Positions 57,576 to 64,000 of a stretch of 64,000 nt of DNA are shown here, one piece after another. The position numbers and the translations under genes were made by a program. The DNA is from Chrysemys picta bellii. Taxonomy: Eukaryota; Chordata; Testudines; Emydidae. The stretch is from NCBI RefSeq assembly GCF_011386835.1, contig NC_088796.1:31079011-31143010 (forward strand), given 5' to 3'. The notes beneath the pieces were generated by a model, which saw only the letters and a program-made list of their open reading frames with translations, was not told the DNA's origin and searched no databases. Positions within the stretch are counted from its first letter, which is position 1; every line of letters begins with the position of its first letter.

Positions 57576-57775
57576 CAGGGCCGGCTCCAGGCACCAGCTT
57601 ATAAAGCAGGTGCTTGGGGCGGCCAAGGGAGAGTTGTGGCATGTGCGGCAATTCAGGGGTGGCAGGTCCCTCACTCCCTCTAGGAGCGAAGGACCTGCCG
57701 CCGAACTGCCGCCGCCGATCGTGGCTTTTTTTTTTTTTTTTGCTTGGGGCGGCAGAAATGCTGGAGCCGGCCCTG
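57576..57775 (+). mobile_element. hAT-type MITE, family A copy 3
   Basis: Ends CAGGGCCGGCTCCAGG and CTGGAGCCGGCCCTG are a perfect 15-bp inverted pair. The flanks GTGCTTGG (57568-57575) and GTGCTTGA (57776-57783) are an 8-bp duplication with one change. The interior has GCTTGGGGCGGC on both sides and a T16 run (57726-57741). It is the copy with the best preserved ends of the three. Confidence 0.93.
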
Positions 57776-57777
57776 GT

Positions 57778-57850
57778 GCTTGAAAATGTTTGTCCTAAAG
57801 GCTCAAAATCCAGAAGTCAAATAAAAATAGACCCAACATTCTTTTCTAAA
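57778..57850. repeat. Dispersed repeat C piece
   Basis: CCTAAAGGCTCAAAATCCAG and AAATAAAAATAGACCC match 49835-49875 (CCTAAAGGCTCAAAATCTAG). It abuts the hAT MITE. Confidence 0.6.
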
Positions 57851-57909
57851 CACTTAAGGTCAGCAGTACTGCATACAATAGTATTGTGCATTGTTTTAAG
57901 ACTCTAACG

Positions 57910-58138
57910 CAGTGGTTCTCAAACTTTTGTACTGGTGACCCCTTTCACATAGCAAGCCTCTGAGTGAGACCCTCCCCCCTTATAAATTAAAAACACGTTT
58001 TTGTGTATTTAACACCATTATAAATGCTGGAGGCAAAACAGGACTTGGGGTGGAGGCTGACAGCTCGCGAACCCCCATGTAATAACCTTGCAACCGCCTG
58101 AGGGGTCCCACTCCCAACCCCCAGTTTGAGAACCCCTG
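57910..58138. mobile_element. hAT-type MITE with perfect 8-bp duplication
   Basis: Begins CAGTGGTTCTCAAACTTTTG and ends CAGTTTGAGAACCCCTG. CTCTAACG is duplicated exactly at 57902-57909 and 58139-58146. The interior includes AAACACGTTTTTGTGTATTT and a short GC-rich block. No coding content. Confidence 0.95.
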
Positions 58139-58146
58139 CTCTAACG

Positions 58147-60153
58147 TATGATAAAAATTCTGCATTGCCACAATATACCTTCCTGTTTAACTTAGAACCT
58201 TAACTTAAACTTTTTTGGTATCTATTTTGCATGCATTACCCTTTTAATGAAAGTCATTCTACATACATTTTTTAACATTAAAGCCTAAACTTCCTACAAA
58301 AGGCTTGCAAAGAGCACTGCTGAGTAGGCTTATCTGTACTACAAGCCTTGATTAGAGAAGGAATGAGAGGATCTCCTTCAAAGCTGCAGTCAAGACTATC
58401 CATATAGGTTTCAGGAAGAATCACAGCAAGCGTGGGATCACTCACTACAATTAGGCAATCATCTGCACAAAAGAGATGAACAACATTGTTAATTTAAATG
58501 ATTTTTTTTAAAGTTTGGGTTGCATTTCATTTTCAAACCCAGGAAGACTCAGTTCTGATTATTTGCAAAAGTGATTGATAGGAATGACTGAGAAATGCTA
58601 CTATAGGTAAGATACAGAGAGGCAGTGTAATAAATCCATGACTGCAGACAATGGACAATATTACTACAAAAACTACTACAGTCACACACATTCGGAGGGG
58701 AAAAAGCAGTACTGGAACCCTTGTCCTTCATTGCCAAAACAGAGGCATCTGCCATTTGAGCTAAATGAAAACTCCCATAGTTGCTTGTACTATTAGGGCC
58801 TTCTCTGTGGCTGAGCTGCTAGAGAAGACACACACACACAAAGTATAAATTACAGGAGGCCCCATTCAAATAATCACAGTGAAGAGTAAAAAGATTATGT
58901 AAGTAACCTTGCTCTGGCAATACCTCATAATGAAAATTTTAATTCTGTGGAGTAAAAGGAGGTTTTATCCCCTCACATCAGTGATTATACTTAAACCAGT
59001 ACCATAAAGGGCAAAAAAATAAAAACAAGCATTTTATGGTCTTGCCAGTACTTTATTAATTACCTGCTATAAAACCAAACTGTGGTGTTCCTTTTTCACA
59101 TCAGTTATTTCATCAGGGGGGCCACATGGACCAAAATTTAATAAGGCTTCTAATTCTATTTTCTAGCTACGTGGGTTTTCCTGAATTTCAAAAAATACAG
59201 TTCACTGCAAAGCATGTTACAGTATGTCCATAAACCATGAGTGCACATTTCTGCTCCAAAACTAAATTCTCCAGTTGGTTGGACCAGTGTAACTTCACTG
59301 AAGTCAATGGAGTTGTTCTGGTGTAACCGGAAGAGAATTTATCCCATTATATGCAAAATATAGGCAGTTCCACAGAAGAGCAAATAGTTGAGGGAAAAGA
59401 AAAAATTATGAACATGTCTCATTTGGAACACTAGCAGTTTAGTGTGTACTTTTATGTAATTATATAAATTAGACTGCTAACCACAAAACAGCAAAATTTA
59501 ACATACTGGGAAAGGAGCTGAGATTTGTATACCTTTACATTCAGGGATTATTATTCATTGAGAAATTGTGCAGTTATTTGGTCACCTTTTGGATTCAATG
59601 ATATTTTATTTATGAATTTATGTGGATTTCTAAAATATGCCTACTCTTTCACTTCTAGCACATGTGGCATTTAAAAACATAAGCGAACCATACTCAATAA
59701 ACCAAAAACATATTATGAACTCTCCTTAGCCCTTCCACCTATCTGGTTTAATAAATACAACCCCCTTTTACTCACTTATAACTAGCCCAGCCCCTCCATG
59801 AGTGCCTGGGAAATGAGATGGACTTTGTACATAACCTGAAAGTCAACAGATTCTGGATTTATAGGATCAAGAGTGATGGATCAAGTACCTTAGCTGATTT
59901 CAAATGCTTTAAGAATCTCCTTGAGAGTCTGTCAAGGCTCAAAATTAAATTATAAATGAGTGCCAGCACTATGGCTTGCACCAAGAAGTGAACTAGCAGT
60001 TACTGCAGCACATGAGCAAAATACTTTCCCTACAGGAAACACAGCTAAGCAAGGCTAAGCAAGTTGTGTTCTGCATTGTGCACTACCAGGAGTTTCTAAA
60101 TGGTCTTTTGGGGTAGCCCCAGGCAGAGGATAGTATGTAATCTGATCTTGATA
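58147..60153. other. No gene; a degenerate tRNA-like SINE head
   Basis: 58690-58775 read on the minus strand has TTTAGCTCAAATGGCAGATG and GGACAAGGGTTCCAGTACTG, a weak tRNA-derived SINE head. 59260-59345 has the pair AACTTCACTGAAGTCAATGG and GTTGTTCTGGTGTAACCGG, an old dispersed motif. Nothing else is recognised. Confidence 0.45.
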
Positions 60154-60159
60154 ACCACC

Positions 60160-61455
60160 TATGACAGAATACACCCTGTATTCACACCCTACACACTACT
60201 GTAATAATCTTTGTACCAAGTATGTCCTTGTCAGGTATCATTTGAAAATCAGTATTGTCCTGGTAAAGTATGTGTGGCAACATTGTATGTGAAGTTATAA
60301 GATTCCCCTGTGTTATTATACATGTGCCAACCCCCACAGCCCTGTCCATGCAGAAGTCAAATCTGTCCTAAACAAACGAATGAATGAATGTATACTTGCC
60401 TTAATTTGCATTTACGGTAGCAGTGAGGGAAAACAAAGGAAGTTCATACAGATGGAAAAATCAGCAGAGAATATTCTCTTGTATATACCCCTTGTCTCCT
60501 GGGTGTCAGCAAGAAATGTTTTCCAAGAGGGAGACTTGAAACTATGAAAAGGAGGACAAACAACCCCAAGGAACCTCTTTCTTCCTCCCTGCCCATCGCT
60601 TTCACTGCACTTGAAGAAACAAAGGAAGCAGCTTTTGGATTCTGGGGGAGCAGTCCTGACTGAAAGAGTTTGGTCAGTAAGACTGCTTGAAAGTATGTGA
60701 TCAGAAAACATTGCTTTGAATTTATGCCAGTGGGACAAGGCATAGCTCAGTTTGGTTTGAACATTGGCCTGCTAAACCCAGGATTGTGAGTTCAATCCTT
60801 GAGGGGGCCACTTAGGGATCTGGGGCAAAAATCAGTACCTGGTCCTGCTAGTGAAGGCAGGGGGCTGTACTTGATGACCTTTTGGGGTTCCTTCCAGCAC
60901 TATGAGATAGTGCTATCTCCATATATATAATATAGTTTAAGTTAAGCACCAGTTATCATTTTATCTTTATTTTTCTTGTAACCATTTCTGACTTTTATGC
61001 CTCATTACTTATATGCACTTAAAATCTCTCTCTTTGTAGTTAATAAACTTGTTTTATTATTTTATCTAACCCAATGTATTCAAGTTGAAATGCCTGGGTA
61101 ACTCCATTTGGGTTAACAAGTTGTGTGCATATTATTCCCTTAAAGGAATAATGGATTTATTGTGTTTGAGCTATCCAGGAGAGGGCTGGGCAATACAGGA
61201 CATACATTTCTGGGGGAAGATCCAGGACTGAGGGTATGGTGGGCTCACCCTGCAGCATACCCAAGGCTGGTAAGAGTCAAGGACTGGCTGCAGCACACAC
61301 AGAGACACAGCTGGGAGCGATTTGCATGCTGAAGGCTGTTTGTGAGTAGTCCAGGTTGGAAGCTACAGCAGCAAGGTATTATAAAGGGCATTTGATGTTA
61401 CAGGGCAAGGGTGACACAACTACTTATTAGTCTGGATTGTATCCTGGTATGTCAC
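60160..61455 (+). mobile_element. LTR-like element, about 1.3 kb with SINE inside
   Basis: Starts TATGACAGAATACACCC and ends CTGGTATGTCACA, with weak terminal complementarity. ACCACC flanks it on both sides (60154-60159 and 61456-61461), a size expected for an LTR retroelement duplication. An AATAAA polyadenylation signal lies at 61042-61047 (GTTAATAAACTTG). It carries a SINE at 60733-60910. There is no protein motif, so I read it as a solo LTR of an unnamed turtle family. The family call is from recognition of the order of words, not a search. Confidence 0.55.
60733..60910 (+). mobile_element. tRNA-derived SINE with CR1-like tail (Cry-type)
   Basis: Plus-strand relative of 2306-2489. A-box TAGCTCAGTTTGG (60743-60755), B-box GATTGTGAGTTCAATCC (60782-60798), middle GGGATCTGGGGCAAAAATC, then the CR1-like tail GGTCCTGCTAGTGAAGGCAG, TACTTGATGACCTTTTGGGG and TTCCAGCACTATGA. 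It is inserted in the LTR-like element. No clear duplication is seen. Confidence 0.9.
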
Positions 61456-61461
61456 ACCACC

Positions 61462-62379
61462 ATCATAGTCAGGTTCACATTCTAAAAAAAGGTTGAAACC
61501 TTCTAGCCAAATGCCAGTATGAAAAGTGAATTTTGGTGATGCCTGCTACCTGAACGTTCAGGAGCTTTGGGGACAAACTGCTCCAAATCAAGACAGCCAA
61601 AATAAACTCTCTTAATTCTTCTGAATGCTTCTCCCAGGCTACAAGCATGAATCGTCTCAGATGTGGGCACCCATTACTGTGTGGCTTGTAAAAGTCAGCT
61701 ATTACAACAATATAGCAAACAGAAAAACAGTAAGACATTTCTGTGGAGTTTTGACTTGCTCAGATGTAAGTGTTAGCGAAATCTATAATCCTCTTGACTC
61801 ATTAAACTTTGGCAGTTCAGGCAAAATTAAAACCAGAGGTCACCCATACCTTATTGTGATTTTTGGCTTTACTTAAATTTATAGTTACTTTTGGTAACTG
61901 AATTTTGCAAAACTGCCTTCTTTGCCCATCCCTACTCAGATGAAATTAGCAGTTGGGTAGCCATTTTGAAATGTGTTTAAATCCCAAATAAACAGGTGTT
62001 TCAACATCACATAGATTTATGGTGCATTTCCAGGAATACAGTTTTATTTATTGTTAGTCTGGAAGGTGTTAGTGCCAACCATCAAGTTGGGTCTTTGACC
62101 TACAGAAAATCACAAACATGGTTAAAAGCCAGTGGGTGTGCTCAGCATGTTTCTTTCTGGCTAAATGGAAGGTGATTAAGCTCCTTTATATACAGAGATC
62201 ACTGGAAACAATAGAAGCCACCTCCCAAGTCAATGGACCACATGGCAAGAACTGAACAGAAGTTTAGCATGTGGGCTTCCTCACTGCAAATGCAGGGGCT
62301 AGAGGATTGTTTGGCAAATCTTAGACACATGTTAAGGACAGAAAGGCAGGAGAAAAGTGAGTAGACAGCAAGCGAAGCA
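61462..62379. other. No recognisable feature
   Basis: Unique sequence. Frames at 61475-61738 and 61625-61876 overlap on opposite strands without motifs. Confidence 0.45.
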
Positions 62380-62387
62380 GTCATGAG

Positions 62388-63153
62388 TAGGGCCCTACCA
62401 AATTCACGTTCATGAAAAATGCATCAGACTGTGAAATCTGGTCTCCCCCCATGAAATCTGGTCTTTTGTATGCTTTTTACCATACACTATACAGATTTCA
62501 TGGGACAGAACAGTGTTTCTCAAATTGGGGATTCTGTCTTAAAAAGGGATTTTCAAGGGGTCACAAGGTTATTTTAGGGGGGGGGTCACAGTATTGCCAC
62601 CCTTACTTCTGCACTGTTTTCAGAGCTGGGTGGCCAGAGAGTGGCGGCTGTTGGCTGGGCGCCCAGCTCTTAAGGCAGCGCCCTTCCAGCAGCAGCACAG
62701 AAGTAAGGGTGGCAATACCCATACCCTGCCACCCTTACTTCTGCGCTGCTGCCTTTAGAGATGGGCAGCTAGAGAGTGATGGCTGCTGACCGAGGGCCCA
62801 GCTTTGCAGGCAGTGGTGCAGAAGTAAGGGTGGCAACACCATACCATGCCCTTACTTCTGCGCTGCTGCTGGCAGAACCTCTGCCTTCAGAGTTGGGCTC
62901 CTGGCCAGCAGTCGCCACTCTCCAGCCGCCCAGCTCTGAAGGCAGTGCCACTGACAGCAGCAGCACAGAAATAAGGATAGCAGTACTGCAACCCTCCCTA
63001 CAATAACCTTGTAACCCAACCACAACTCCTTTTTGGGTCAGGACCCCTACAATTACAACACCGTGAAATAACTGAAATCATGAAAATTTCAATTTTTAAA
63101 ATCCTGTGACCGTGAAATTGACCAAAATGGACCATGAAATTGGTAGGGTCCTA
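62388..63153. mobile_element. hAT-type element, 766 bp, with stacked inverted repeats
   Basis: Ends are TAGGGCCCTACCAAATTCA and CATGAAATTGGTAGGGTCCTA. GTCATGAG is duplicated exactly at 62380-62387 and 63154-63161. The outer parts repeat GTGAAATCTGGTCT and GTGAAATTGACC-type words. The inner part (62515-63040) starts CAGTGTTTCTCAAATTGGGG and holds repeated blocks that begin CACCCTTACTTCTGC and close GCAGAAGTAAGGGTGGCAA, so successive blocks are inverted to each other. There is no transposase. Frames of 76-125 codons here are repeat-derived. Confidence 0.92.
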
Positions 63154-63161
63154 GTCATGAG

Positions 63162-64000
63162 CCTGGTGCTGAGAGGGAGCAGAGAGGCAGAGCTCCTCAG
63201 GGCACAGAACTGACAGGAGGGGCAGTCTTAGAAATTGAAAGCAAAAACTGCCTTATATTGTTTGTTTCTATTATATTCAGGGAAACACGATTTTATATCC
63301 TTTTTTTTAAAAAATAAACAGCCTTGAACCAAAAAATAGACCTGACTTGCATTATCAAATTTCTCCTCCTAACTGAAACAAACCTGAAAGGACCCAAATA
63401 TTGGCTAAGCATTCAGGCTGAGGGAGCAATATTATTGATGCCTGTTCTGTAATTACAAGTAGCAATGCAAAAAAGCAATCTCTATGTCTATTACAAATCA
63501 TGTTTTTAGAAGTACCTTGGTGAAGAAAGCAGCAGTTTGAAAGAAATTTATACAACCAAAATAGTTGAATACAAACTCAAGAGTAATATGCCAGATTCAA
63601 AATAAGAATTGAAAGTGCTGTCAGTAAAGTAGGAATTTTACAGAAAAACGTAAAGCCATGAGCCTAACATGAGTTATTCCCTACTTAATGGTCCATTCCC
63701 TCAAGATGATTGCACATTTTTTTGAATAGCTGATTAGTCCCATACAGACCTCTGACCTATCAAAAGTAAATAATTTGATCAACATATCCCCATTTTCTAC
63801 TGGAAGTTTTACCATGAAAAATAATAGTTTTTAAATTTGTTAATTCAAATTCAATGAATATTTTAGGTGAACAAGTTTCCCCTATCAGTTTGCTTCTGAA
63901 CTATTCATTGTGACAACTGCATTTGAGTATTCACTTCCCATGATTCAATATCTGTGCTGTGTGATCAGTCACTTAAATCACATACTATTGTCCTTTCTGT
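63162..64000. other. No recognisable feature
   Basis: AT-rich unique sequence to the end of the window. No coding signal is seen. Confidence 0.45.

Noticed and set aside
57229..57783. 184-codon plus-strand open frame
   Set aside because: Its last third is the hAT MITE at 57576-57775 read in one phase, and the first part shows no motif.

Overview
The window looks like non-coding (intergenic or intronic) DNA of a cryptodire turtle. I could support no host gene, exon, rRNA, functional tRNA or CRISPR array. The turtle call rests on the repeat mix: several 5'-truncated CR1 LINEs; two copies of a tRNA-headed SINE whose tail is the CR1 3' end (the Cry/tortoise Pol III SINE type); Penelope-like elements with 12-14 bp target duplications; many hAT-type and Harbinger-like MITEs; and old MIR/L2 remnants. 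Calls to named families are from recognition, not a database search.

Layout. 1-4000: a low-complexity hAT-like stretch, then a decayed Ty3/Gypsy pol region (about 845-3900) broken by a CR1 LINE, a SINE and a hAT element, two of them with clear target duplications. 4600-11200: an old SINE, a 251-bp hAT MITE, a long minus-strand CR1 (6868-8735), a 228-bp retroposed element with inverted halves (9477-9704) and a plus-strand CR1 (9717-11190). 11200-20600: mostly unique AT-rich DNA with one hAT MITE and a CR1 fragment. 20600-23350: a 1.05-kb hAT element followed by a Penelope-like element with another hAT inside its 3' UTR. 23350-31400: sparse, with MIR/L2 relics. 31392-33225: an inverted pair of Penelope-like copies sharing one target duplication, disrupted by a GC-rich insertion with a minus-strand promoter signature, then an L2 relic. 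35900-38500: a Harbinger-like MITE, a perfect 172-bp palindrome and a second hairpin beside (TA)n. 39000-41450: a plus-strand CR1 and an LTR-like relic. 44600-52000: dispersed repeats, a Harbinger-like MITE with TAA duplication, and a 117-bp inverted repeat pair at 48125 and 51771 ending in a hAT-like terminus. 53700-58150: a CR1 3' UTR and two hAT MITEs. 60150-63160: an LTR-like element carrying a SINE, and a 766-bp hAT element with stacked inverted repeats.

The coding remnants are all retrotransposon reverse transcriptase, integrase or endonuclease fragments, with stops, frameshifts or damaged motifs, so none should make an active enzyme. I found no new gene system. The observations most worth a second look are structural: the perfect palindrome (37435-37606), the long-range inverted repeat (48125/51887), and the Penelope-like insertions whose outer ends are both element 3' ends and which are flanked by a single short duplication.
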